From Carnobacterium alterfunditum DSM 5972 (GTDB lineage: Bacteria > Bacillota > Bacilli > Lactobacillales > Carnobacteriaceae), in NCBI RefSeq assembly GCF_000744115.1, contig NZ_JQLG01000004.1, positions 2,144,190-2,208,189 on the forward strand: DNA of 64,000 bases, read 5' to 3'. Shown here in pieces: positions 35,800 to 43,917 of this stretch. The notes under the pieces are model-generated. The model saw nothing but the letters and a program-made list of their open reading frames with translations, did no database searches and was not told the origin of the DNA. Positions within the stretch are counted from its first letter, which is position 1. Each line of letters opens with the position of its first letter. The position numbers and the translations under genes are program-made.

Positions 35800-38442
35800 T
35801 TATTCTGCTGGAGCAGAACTAGAAGCTTTTGATTCAGCAGTTGGAGCGCTGCTGTTTGGAGCAGAACTAGAACTACCGCTTGGGGCAGAGCTAGTACTTG
35901 AAGAACTTTCACTGCTTTCCTTTTCAGGTTCTTCCTTCACAGGTTCTTCCTCCACAGGTTCTTCCTCTTCAGGCTTTTCTTCTTTAGGCTTTTCTTCTTT
36001 AGGCTCTTCCTCTTCAGGCTCTTCCTCTTCAGGTTCTTCCTCTTCTTTAGGAGGGATGAGAACACTTATTGAAGTAGCGGGTCCAGTATCACCGTCAGCT
36101 TGTACAGCGAGAGTGATTGGGATTTCACCTGCAGGAGGACTTTGTATAATATATGAAAGATCATTAGTTGAATAAGACTCAGAGCCTACAGTCAAAAGGT
36201 AAGAGATGCCTTTTTGTGAATAAGCATTCCATTTGATTGATAAAGCATCTGTCTCCTCATTGTAGTTAGCTGTTAAGCCTGATGGAGCTTTTAATTCGAT
36301 TGATTCTTCCTCATCTTTTTTACTTTCTTTTTCGGGAATTTTTGGTGCTACAGTAGTAGGTTCCGTTCCTTTAACAAATAATTCGTTAACAATTTTGTCT
36401 GTAGGAGTATCTGGACCTGCAAGTTTTGCAGGCATCGAGCCTTTTTCAACTGCAACTTCCACAACTGAACTTGGTTTTTTCCAGTCACTAGATTCAACAG
36501 ATTCTGAAACGTACGACATCAATGCTTGATAGATTTGTTGAGGTAACAACCGTTCACTGCCCGAATTGTCGATCGAATCATAATAGTTATCTTTTCCGAC
36601 CCAAACAGATAAGGCATAGTTCGTTGTATAACCAGTATACCATTTGTCAGGTACGCCATTCTCTGGAATATCATACTCTTGCTTTTTTTCATCCTCATAG
36701 TTGGTCGTACCTGTTTTTCCAGCTTGTGGAATTCCGTTTAGTCCCACTCGAGCAGAATTATTTGAAGCGACATCTTTTAACATATCCGTGATCATATATG
36801 CTGTTGAATCAGCCATAGCTTTAGTAGATTCAGGTTGAAGATCGATTTCTTCGCCATCTGCTAAAACGATTTTCGAAACGGTGTAGGGTTCAGTATACGT
36901 TCCACCGTTTGCAAAAGTAGCATAAGCACCAGATAATTCAACTGGAGTAATATTCCCAGTGAAACCATTTGACTCAACCAGAACATCTGATCCGGGGTTT
37001 AAAGTAGACGTGTTTATTCCTAGATTTGTTAAAAATTCATTGACTTGATCTTTTGGTACGTCTTTATAAATTTTTGTTGTAGGAACATTACGTGAATCAA
37101 CCAATGCTCGACGTAAGCTGATTTGACCTTCGTAGTTATTATCATAGTTATTAATCGGCGTTCCATCATCAAAGGTATAAGGTTCATCTACTACTTGTTC
37201 ATAAGTCGAGTACTGTAAATATTCAATTGCCGGACCATAAGCAGATAATGGTTTGATATTTGATCCAACACTTCGTTTTAATTCAGTAGCGTAATTTGTC
37301 CCTAATTGTACTTCTTGATTCCGTGCGCCGCCTAAAGCTTTTAGTTGGCCAGTATTGACATCTACTAAAGAAACGCCGGTTTGAATATCTTCATCTTCAA
37401 TTGTGACGTATTCATCAGAATTTACAACATCGTATAGGCGTTGTTGTGCATCCATATCTAAATTAGTGTGGATAGTCAATCCAGATGTATAGGGATCTAA
37501 ATTTGTTTTTCTTTCGACTTCAGCTAGAACTTCTTTAACGTATGGGTCAAAAACAAGTTGATTCGTTTCTTCACCAGAATGGTTGACCAATCCTTCTGAG
37601 ACATCGACTGATTTAGCTTCTTCGGCTTCTGAAGCAGTAATAGCTTCAGTCTCCAACATCATATCTAAAACTAGATTGCGACGTTTTGTTGCATCTTTTG
37701 GGTTGGTGATGGGGTTGTAGGCATTTGGAGCTTGTGGCATTCCAGCAAGCAATGCAGCTTCTGGTAAAGTTAATTCAGCTATCGGTTTACCAAAATAGTA
37801 TTCGCTAGCAGTACCCATTCCATATTTATTGTCGGACATATATACTTTATTAATATAAAAAGTTAAAATTTGATCTTTAGAATAGTCTCGTTCTAATTGA
37901 AGGGATAACCAAGCTTCTTGAGCCTTCCGTTTTAACGTTTGGTCTTCAGCACCTGTAGAGAAAACAGAAAGTTTAATTAATTGTTGGGTAATGGTACTTC
38001 CGCCTTCAGAAGCAAAACCATCTGTTACGTTTGCTACAACTGCTCCGGCGATACGGATAGGGTCGATACCGATGTGAGTGTAAAAACGTTGATCTTCAAT
38101 GGCGGTAATGGCGTTTTTTAAGACTTTAGGAACGTCATTCTCTGTAACCAATTCACGATCTTCACCAGCAAGAGTTAAAAATTCGTTTCCTTCTGAATCA
38201 AGCAATGTTGAAGAGACCGTATCGGTCAATTCAGCTTCGGTTATTTCGGGTGCTGAGGAGACGTAATAAGCAAATAGACCCATACCTCCAATTAAAATTG
38301 CTCCAATTAAGATCAGTATTCCAATAAGTGATTTTTTCCAAATTGGAAGAGAGGATTTCTTGTTTTTGCTCCTTTTTTTTGAATGGTTTGCTTTTTGCGT
38401 TTGTTTTTTTGACACACGTGACATTTCTTTTTTTTCTGGCAT
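35800..38442 (-). CDS. ponA: Penicillin-binding protein 1A (bifunctional)
   Basis: This 880-residue class A PBP builds and crosslinks peptidoglycan. A basic cytoplasmic tail (1-33) and membrane helix (34-60) lead to the GT51 transglycosylase (EDQRFYTHIGID, GGSTITQQLIK) and the transpeptidase with SNIK (SxxK), SRN (SxN) and KTGTTN (KTG). A fibronectin type III-like domain (about 710-790) and a long acidic Pro/Glu then Ser/Ala tail (about 795-880) follow. The tail is repetitive at DNA level. AGGAG lies upstream. It is downstream of recU, as in Bacillus and Staphylococcus. Confidence 0.93.
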   Translation of the reverse strand: MPEKKEMSRVSKKQTQKANHSKKRSKNKKSSLPIWKKSLIGILILIGAILIGGMGLFAYYVSSAPEITEAELTDTVSSTLLDSEGNEFLTLAGEDRELVTENDVPKVLKNAITAIEDQRFYTHIGIDPIRIAGAVVANVTDGFASEGGSTITQQLIKLSVFSTGAEDQTLKRKAQEAWLSLQLERDYSKDQILTFYINKVYMSDNKYGMGTASEYYFGKPIAELTLPEAALLAGMPQAPNAYNPITNPKDATKRRNLVLDMMLETEAITASEAEEAKSVDVSEGLVNHSGEETNQLVFDPYVKEVLAEVERKTNLDPYTSGLTIHTNLDMDAQQRLYDVVNSDEYVTIEDEDIQTGVSLVDVNTGQLKALGGARNQEVQLGTNYATELKRSVGSNIKPLSAYGPAIEYLQYSTYEQVVDEPYTFDDGTPINNYDNNYEGQISLRRALVDSRNVPTTKIYKDVPKDQVNEFLTNLGINTSTLNPGSDVLVESNGFTGNITPVELSGAYATFANGGTYTEPYTVSKIVLADGEEIDLQPESTKAMADSTAYMITDMLKDVASNNSARVGLNGIPQAGKTGTTNYEDEKKQEYDIPENGVPDKWYTGYTTNYALSVWVGKDNYYDSIDNSGSERLLPQQIYQALMSYVSESVESSDWKKPSSVVEVAVEKGSMPAKLAGPDTPTDKIVNELFVKGTEPTTVAPKIPEKESKKDEEESIELKAPSGLTANYNEETDALSIKWNAYSQKGISYLLTVGSESYSTNDLSYIIQSPPAGEIPITLAVQADGDTGPATSISVLIPPKEEEEPEEEEPEEEEPKEEKPKEEKPEEEEPVEEEPVKEEPEKESSESSSSTSSAPSGSSSSAPNSSAPTAESKASSSAPAE

Positions 38443-38521
38443 AATTAAATCTACTCCTTATTTCTCTTGTTGGATAAAAATTATAAACTATTTCTTCCAT
38501 AAATGAACGGAATAATTGTTT

Positions 38522-39157
38522 TTATGTTGATTTATCCTTATTCTTAATAATTAAACGATCCACAATTTTTAAATAGGGGACACGTGGCGAAAGTTCATAA
38601 TACATTTCGTACCCTTTTTTTTCAAGCTCTTTTAATGGAATCGATTTTCTCCCATCACCTTGTTGGTTATTCCAATAAACAAGTAACTGTTCTGCTTCTA
38701 ATAAAAAAAGACGCTCGCTTGTAGCAAAACGCATGATCACAAAACAAATGGCTTGTTGCTGGATACATTGCTGCATATGGACAATTTGGTGTTCATGGAA
38801 ATTTTTCAATGGGAAGGAAAGTTTGTTCTGTGTTTCCTTTGCCTCAAAATCCAAATAATAACCTTGGTAAACGCCATTATAATCTGTTGTAGATGCATGT
38901 CTAAAGTAAGCTTCTTTAATAACGGCTGCACTTCTTTTAGGATAATCTACTTTGACGATCTGAACAGGGGTGGGCTTTTTATGAATAACAGCAATTTCTT
39001 TTGCTAAATAATATTGATTGCTTGCATTCAAATCTTCTTCTAAGGACATACCTCGCTTGCTGAATGAAGTCAACTGATTGTTTAGTTGCTTTTTTGGTGA
39101 AGATTTGTCATTATGGATATAGGTTTTACCATTAGGATATCGTATAGCCAATTGCAA
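38522..39157 (-). CDS. recU: Holliday junction resolvase RecU
   Basis: This 211-residue enzyme cleaves four-way junctions during recombination and segregation in Gram-positives. It matches closely: YPNGKTY near the start, AVIHKKPTPVQIVKVDYP, the active-site DFEAKET (acidic E-x-K) and NFHEHQI. It starts with TTG 39157, five bases after AGGAG; a second TTG six bases on is the alternative. ponA follows 79 bases downstream, and ypsA diverges upstream within 64 bases. Confidence 0.93.
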   Translation of the reverse strand: MQLAIRYPNGKTYIHNDKSSPKKQLNNQLTSFSKRGMSLEEDLNASNQYYLAKEIAVIHKKPTPVQIVKVDYPKRSAAVIKEAYFRHASTTDYNGVYQGYYLDFEAKETQNKLSFPLKNFHEHQIVHMQQCIQQQAICFVIMRFATSERLFLLEAEQLLVYWNNQQGDGRKSIPLKELEKKGYEMYYELSPRVPYLKIVDRLIIKNKDKST

Positions 39158-39221
39158 TCACACTCCTGAGTACTAGTATATCAAATAAAGTCCTTTAAAG
39201 AAAAGGAGAATCAAATAGTTT

Positions 39222-39767
39222 ATGAGAAATTTATACATTAGCGGTTATCGAACATTTGAACTTGGTGTATTCAAGGAAGATGATCCAAAAGTAGCAGTAA
39301 TAAAAAAATGTTTAAAACAAGAGATCAGTCAATTTATTGAAGAAGGAATCGAATGGATCCTAACGAGTGCTCAATTTGGTACAGAACAGTGGGCAATCGA
39401 AGTTGTCGATGACTTAAAAAAAGAGTATCCAACAATTAAAATAGCTATTATTTTTCCTTTTCTAGAATTTGGTTCAAACTGGAATGAAAAAAATCAAAGT
39501 AAGCTTAATTCATTAAAGCAAAAAGTTGATTATGTTGAAGCTACTTCCCATAAGACCTATCAAGATCCATCCCAATTAAAAAATCATCAAGCTTTTTTGT
39601 TAGAGCATTGTCAAGCGGCATTGTTAGTGTATGACCCCGAGTTTGAAGGGAAAACAAAGTTTGTTTATCAAGCACTAAAAAAGAAACAGGAAACAATGGG
39701 ATTTGAGTTGAGATTGATAGATGTAGACCAATTGCAAAACAGCAGTATTGAAGAAGAAAACGATTGA
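39222..39767 (+). CDS. YpsA-family protein (DUF1273, SLOG superfamily)
   Basis: This 181-residue protein belongs to the YpsA family, a Rossmann-like SLOG fold related to DprA and nucleotide-binding proteins. The conserved features are YISGYRTFELGVF near the N-terminus and ILTSAQFGTEQWA. In B. subtilis and S. aureus YpsA is linked to cell division and to GpsB; here gpsB is the next gene. AAAGGAG precedes the ATG. The nucleotide ligand is not known. Confidence 0.85.
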   Translation: MRNLYISGYRTFELGVFKEDDPKVAVIKKCLKQEISQFIEEGIEWILTSAQFGTEQWAIEVVDDLKKEYPTIKIAIIFPFLEFGSNWNEKNQSKLNSLKQKVDYVEATSHKTYQDPSQLKNHQAFLLEHCQAALLVYDPEFEGKTKFVYQALKKKQETMGFELRLIDVDQLQNSSIEEEND

Positions 39768-39919
39768 TCTTTTCGATTTTTCGACCTATTTATTCTCGGA
39801 GCAGCAAGATAATATAGAAATAAGTTTTTTTTTCTTATTATCTTTGGTATAATAAGAATTATTAGCAGAAACGAGAATAATGTTTTGTTAGAAGATGAAG
39901 CAAACAAAGAGGTGTGAAC

Positions 39920-40267
39920 ATGGCAAATAGATCACTAACAACAAAAGATATTCTTCAAAAAGAATTTAAACAAAGTATGCGCGGATATAATCCAGCTGAA
40001 GTAGATGAGTATTTAGATGAAGTGATTCGTGATTACGAATCATATAATAAAGAACTTACTCAAGTAAAAGCTGAAAACAATCGTTTATTGAGTAAAATTG
40101 ATGAATTAGCAAAACAAGCATCAATTGCTAAACCTAATTATTCTTCTTCTCAACCTAATAGTACGGTAACCAATTTTGATATTTTAAAACGTTTATCGAA
40201 TTTAGAACGTCATGTATTTGGCTCGAAATTAGATGAAACAGAAGATGAAATGGAAGATGAAATTTAA
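39920..40267 (+). CDS. gpsB: Cell-cycle protein GpsB
   Basis: This 115-residue DivIVA-like protein coordinates peptidoglycan synthesis by binding PBP1 and other division proteins. The N-terminal membrane-binding domain contains LTTKDILQKEFKQSMRGYN and the coiled coil VDEYLDEVIRDYESYNKEL, followed by a linker and the C-terminal trimerising helix (DILKRLSNLERHVFG). ATG 39920 is seven bases after GAGG; GTG 39914 is less likely. The gene lies beside rnpB, as in other firmicutes. Confidence 0.93.
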   Translation: MANRSLTTKDILQKEFKQSMRGYNPAEVDEYLDEVIRDYESYNKELTQVKAENNRLLSKIDELAKQASIAKPNYSSSQPNSTVTNFDILKRLSNLERHVFGSKLDETEDEMEDEI

Positions 40268-40320
40268 GCTTCTTTAGTTAAAGAACGATTTAAAATAGAT
40301 GACCTGTAACAAAAAAAACA

Positions 40321-40712
40321 TTTGTAAATTTCGGGTAATTGCGGTTTAGCTTGACTAAACTGAGGAAAGTCCATGCTCGCACAAGCTGCGATGCTTGTAG
40401 TGTTCGTGCCTGGCGAAATCATAAGCCAGGGCCTTCATTTAATTATGAAGAGACGGCAGAAAAAAGAGCTAAGGCTGTAAAGCTATGCTTGAGTATTCTT
40501 GAAAGTGCCACAGTGACGAAGCAATACGGGAAACGGTATTGGTGGAACGCGGTAAACCCCTCGAGCGAGCAACCCAAACTTTGGTAGGGGCACTTTTCCT
40601 AGGGAATTGAACCGATGGAAGAGGCAGTAATTGCAGACAGATAATTACCTCCGGATAAAACAGACCCTGACTTTTTATCTGAGACAGAACATGGCTTACA
40701 GAAATTTACAAA
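40321..40712 (+). ncRNA. rnpB: RNase P RNA (bacterial type B)
   Basis: The catalytic RNA of RNase P is recognised by GGGTAATTGCGG at the 5' region, ACTGAGGAAAGTCCATGCTCGC (core helix P4 strand), GACGGCAGAAAAAAG, AGTGCCACAGTGACGAAG, GGTGGAACGCGGTAAACCCC and the 3' P4 partner ACAGAACATGGCTTACAG. The ends pair: TTTGTAAATTTC with GAAATTTACAAA. The length (about 392) and gpsB-rnpB-rlmL setting fit. A reading frame over 40339-40587 is only a shadow of this RNA. Confidence 0.95.
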
Positions 40713-40723
40713 TTCAGGTATAG

Positions 40724-40748
40724 AACCCTCCTTTTAGGAGGGTTTTAT
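40724..40748 (+). terminator. Terminator of rnpB
   Basis: ACCCTCC pairs with GGAGGGT around TTTTA and is followed by TTTTAT. Confidence 0.85.
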
Positions 40749-40795
40749 ATTTATTTAAGATACTAATTAAAAAAGAAAAGAATTGGAGAAAATAC

Positions 40796-41941
40796 ATGAA
40801 AACTTTTAAACTCGTTGCAACGGCGGCCAGTGGGATAGAGGCCTTAGTAGGAAAAGAAATCAAAGATTTAGGATATGAATGCCAAGTAGAAAATGGAAAA
40901 GTCTTCTTTGAAGGAACCGAAAAAGATATTGCTAAGACAAATCTTTGGTTAAGAACGGCTGATCGGGTCAAAATCATTGTTGGTGAATTTGATGCGTATG
41001 AATTTGATGAACTATTTGAGAAAACAAAAGCCTTACCATGGGAAGACTTATTACCAATGGATGCTAACTTTCCTGTAGCAGGAAAGTCGATAAAATCAAA
41101 ATTATACAGTGTATCAGATTGTCAATCAATTGTGAAAAAAGCAATCGTTGATCGATTAAGTGATGTTTATCACCGTAATACACGTTTACCAGAAACGGGC
41201 TCTTTGTACCAATTAGAAGTAGCATTATTAAAAGACAAGGTTACATTAACATTAGATACAACAGGACCAAGTTTATTTAAACGGGGATACCGGACTGCTA
41301 AAGGTGGAGCACCATTGAAAGAAAATATGGCTGCGGCTCTGGTCCAATTAACCAATTGGCGTAAAGATCGTCCTTTCTATGATCCAGTTTGTGGTTCAGG
41401 TACAATCGTTATTGAAGCAGCATTGATTGGACATAATATTGCTCCAGGATCCAATCGTTCATTTAGCTGTGAGGAATGGGAATGGTTTGATCAAAGCGTC
41501 TTTGAAGAAGTTCGTGCTGAAGCTGAAGCTGCTGTAGATCACGATATCGAACTTGATATTATGGGAACAGATATTGATGGTACTATGATCGATATTGCTA
41601 AGGTAAATGCGGATGAAGCAGGAGTAGGCAGCAGCATTACATTCAAACAAATGCAGTTAGCTGATTTTACGACTGAAAAAGAATATGGTGTTATTTTAGC
41701 TAATCCTCCTTATGGGGAAAGATTAGGCGAAGAAGAAGAGGTTCAAAAGTTGTACAAACAGATGGGCCAAGTATATCGTCCGTTAAAAACTTGGAGTAAA
41801 TATATTATTACAAGTGACTTAGCTTTTGAAACATTTTATGGAGAAAAAGCTACTAAAAAACGTAAACTATATAATGGAGCCTTAAGGACTGATTTATTCC
41901 AATTTTGGGGCGAACGTCCTCCTAGAGCACCGCGTAAATAA
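40796..41941 (+). CDS. rlmL: 23S rRNA (guanine-N2) methyltransferase, RlmL/YpsC type
   Basis: This 381-residue enzyme has an N-terminal ferredoxin-like plus THUMP domain (about 1-155) and a Rossmann SAM-methyltransferase domain with YDPVCGSGTI (SAM loop), DIDGTMI and the catalytic ANPPYGERLG motif. Gram-positive members correspond to YpsC and are annotated as RlmL N-terminal homologues that methylate G2445 of 23S rRNA. The exact target is inferred from the family. GGAG is before the ATG. Confidence 0.87.
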   Translation: MKTFKLVATAASGIEALVGKEIKDLGYECQVENGKVFFEGTEKDIAKTNLWLRTADRVKIIVGEFDAYEFDELFEKTKALPWEDLLPMDANFPVAGKSIKSKLYSVSDCQSIVKKAIVDRLSDVYHRNTRLPETGSLYQLEVALLKDKVTLTLDTTGPSLFKRGYRTAKGGAPLKENMAAALVQLTNWRKDRPFYDPVCGSGTIVIEAALIGHNIAPGSNRSFSCEEWEWFDQSVFEEVRAEAEAAVDHDIELDIMGTDIDGTMIDIAKVNADEAGVGSSITFKQMQLADFTTEKEYGVILANPPYGERLGEEEEVQKLYKQMGQVYRPLKTWSKYIITSDLAFETFYGEKATKKRKLYNGALRTDLFQFWGERPPRAPRK

Positions 41942-41949
41942 AAATAAAA

Positions 41950-41994
41950 AAATAACAGTTCCAAGAAAAAAATTTCTTAGGACTGTTATTTTTT
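41950..41994. terminator. Bidirectional terminator between rlmL and rnhA
   Basis: AATAACAGT...AAGAAA pairs with TTTCTT...ACTGTTATT, flanked by A and T runs. It overlaps the last codons of the minus-strand RNase HI gene. Confidence 0.8.
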
Positions 41995-42393
41995 TGAAAC
42001 TATTTTTTGTAAGGCTTGCTTAGCTAAATGATCTGCACCTTTATTATGTGACTCTGGAATCCATTGAATAAAAAAAAGAGGAAAATAGTTGAGTTTTTCT
42101 TGAATAAGAGTTAAATAACCTTTGAAAACATCTTTTTTTACGTAGCTTTTATTAATGGCAGAGGCTAATAGTTTACTATCTGTGTACATCATTAAAGTTT
42201 CGTCATTCAACTTGTATTCGATCAAGTAAGTGAGGCCCTTTAAAAGAGCTTCGAATTCAGCTTCGTGATTGCTTATTTTATTCTCAAGCGGAATAGATAA
42301 TTGATTGTATCTATGGTCAGCGCTGATTACAATTCCTACACCACTAGGACCAGGATCATTTTTTGTTGAAGCATCGGTATACATTTTGATCAT
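41986..42393 (-). CDS. rnhA: RNase HI-family protein
   Basis: This 135-residue protein has the RNase H fold with all four acidic positions: D7 (MYTDAST), E46 (HEAEFEAL), D72 (MYTDSKLL) and D in KGADHLAKQA. RNase HI removes RNA in RNA-DNA hybrids. It is of the short type without the basic handle region, like B. subtilis YpeP, which is catalytically weak; activity here is likely but untested. It is convergent with rlmL. The true RNase HII lies at 54289. Confidence 0.8.
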   Translation of the reverse strand: MIKMYTDASTKNDPGPSGVGIVISADHRYNQLSIPLENKISNHEAEFEALLKGLTYLIEYKLNDETLMMYTDSKLLASAINKSYVKKDVFKGYLTLIQEKLNYFPLFFIQWIPESHNKGADHLAKQALQKIVSKK

Positions 42394-42483
42394 ACTTGCT
42401 TGGCCCCTTTCTTTTAAATGGGTTTTTAATTTAAGGTATGTTAAAATAGCATTACTTTTGTATAGTATAAGGAGCGTAATATA

Positions 42484-42912
42484 TTGGATGATAATTCTCG
42501 TGTAAAATTTTCGCTTTCATTAGAACCTGCTTTTCAAATCATTTATTGGTCAGTTTGCTGGCTAGTTTTTTTTTCAGTGCTTATTTTATTTTTGGAAACC
42601 CAAACGATTGATCTGATCATAATTGTTTTGCTTATTTTTTTGGGAGTTCTTTTATTTTATGGCTTTGGTTCTACTCTAAGAATGAAAAATGATAATTTGG
42701 AAAGTAGTTATTTTAGAGGTATTAAAAAAAAGAGTATCCCTTTAACAGAAATAAAAAAAATAGCATTTTCCGCTAAGAGAAAGATTGTTTTATTTACTGA
42801 TCAAGGTAAATCAGTTTCTTATATTTATTTAAACACAAAGAATAAAAAGAAATTTCATGAGTATATTAAAAATAAAGCACCGTCGATTCAGTTAGAAGAA
42901 CCAAATAGTTAG
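42484..42912 (+). CDS. EbsA-like membrane protein
   Basis: This 142-residue protein has two membrane helices (about 15-38 and 42-63) and a C-terminal PH-like beta domain (MKNDNLESSYF...IPLTEIKKIAFSAKRKIVLFT). The layout and the LEPAFQIIYWS start resemble the EbsA family of enterococci and lactobacilli, named for an effect on aggregation substance; its biochemical role is unclear. It starts with TTG 42484 nine bases after AAGGAG. The gene sits between rnhA and a cold-shock gene, as EbsA genes often do, to my recollection. Confidence 0.6.
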   Translation: MDDNSRVKFSLSLEPAFQIIYWSVCWLVFFSVLILFLETQTIDLIIIVLLIFLGVLLFYGFGSTLRMKNDNLESSYFRGIKKKSIPLTEIKKIAFSAKRKIVLFTDQGKSVSYIYLNTKNKKKFHEYIKNKAPSIQLEEPNS

Positions 42913-42939
42913 ACAGAATTATCCAGATATGAGAACCTA

Positions 42940-42976
42940 AAAGACGATACCCTTAAATGAAGTGTATCGTTTTTTA
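42940..42976. terminator. Bidirectional terminator before the cold-shock gene
   Basis: ACGATAC pairs with GTATCGT around 13 bases; A and T runs flank it. The genes on both sides converge on it. Confidence 0.8.
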
Positions 42977-43012
42977 AGTGTCTCTGTTAGTAATTAAGTT
43001 GAGTGAGTTACA

Positions 43013-43219
43013 CTAGTCAAGGACAATGACGTTAGTCGCTTGAGGGCCATGGTTGCCTTCCAAGATTTCAAATGAAACATGTTGCCCACCATTCAAATAT
43101 TTAAATCCTTCATCACTAACTATACCCGTGAAGTGAATAAAAATATCTTCGGTTTCGTTATATTCAATAAATCCGTACCCTTTTTCATTACTGAACCATT
43201 TGACTGTTCCATTTTCCAT
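43013..43219 (-). CDS. csp: Cold-shock protein (CspA family)
   Basis: This 68-residue OB-fold protein has RNP1 (KGYGFIEY) and RNP2 (DIFIHFTGI). Csp proteins melt RNA structure and aid translation at low temperature or in stationary phase. The acidic NETED insertion in place of the usual basic loop is slightly unusual. AGGAGG precedes the ATG. A leader of about 75 bases separates the promoter from the start, which is typical of cold-shock mRNAs. Confidence 0.95.
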   Translation of the reverse strand: MENGTVKWFSNEKGYGFIEYNETEDIFIHFTGIVSDEGFKYLNGGQHVSFEILEGNHGPQATNVIVLD

Positions 43220-43301
43220 TTACGAAACCCTCCTTAGTGAAGTTCTCAATTGAGATCCATTCGCTTTTTTTTAAAGGATTAAAAACAAATGACCTACTTC
43301 T

Positions 43302-43330
43302 ATTATAGAAACAATCTAGCAATCCGTCAA
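43302..43330 (-). promoter_or_regulatory. Strong promoter of the cold-shock gene
   Basis: On the minus strand TTGACG (43330-43325) and TATAAT (43307-43302) are spaced exactly 17 bases apart. Transcription should begin near 43295. Confidence 0.8.
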
Positions 43331-43917
43331 TTTTGTGCAGCCTAAAAAGTTATTATCCGAATAATTTGTTGGTTCTTAAGGAGATAGACAAATTTTTTGG
43401 ATGAATTGTTCGAAAGTTAGCTCGTAGTACAACTATTTTCTTATGTTGCCCTTACTATTATAAAGAAAAATAAGTTGTTCAATGGAACGATGATCGCTCA
43501 TTAATTAAAAAAAGGGAATTAGTTAAACATATGCTTTTATTAGCCTATTAGGTGGAAACAACCTAAATGTATTCTACAAATTAACTATGGGGCTATAGAT
43601 TTTTAAAAAAATAAGTGGTCCGAATGAAAAAATCAGAGCAATAAAGTCAACCTTATCATGACCTAAAGGTGAAATTTAGTCCTGTTGAATAGATTATATA
43701 TGTATGAACCGAAAAGCAGCATACTTTTTTGAACTTTTCATTCGGCAGCTATCTTCTATAATTGATAATCAATCGAAACCAGCGATAGGGTATTTAAGGT
43801 AATTTAAAAAGTGACGAATAAAACTTAATTGGACCAACTTACAGATATTATCGATAAAAAATGTTAGAATGTTTAAGATGAATTAAAATGTTTGATAGAG
43901 GAAAGTGGAGATAAACG
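43331..43917 (+). other. Long gene-free stretch upstream of the ABC-F gene
   Basis: About 590 bases hold no frame with a ribosome-binding site. A perfect 11-base inverted repeat, CCGAATGAAAA (43620-43630) and TTTTCATTCGG (43735-43745), brackets about 104 bases. This could be a regulatory leader for the ABC-F gene, an unannotated small RNA or decayed sequence; I cannot decide. Confidence 0.4.

Noticed and set aside
36522-36791. A plus-strand reading frame within the minus-strand ponA gene
   Set aside because: It overlaps a highly conserved PBP transpeptidase region and has no family features; it is an antisense shadow.
40339-40587. A reading frame of 82 codons
   Set aside because: It lies entirely inside the RNase P RNA, which explains the sequence.
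43704-43805. A 32-codon ATG frame in the gene-free stretch before the ABC-F gene
   Set aside because: It has no ribosome-binding site and no recognisable features, so it is not listed as a gene.
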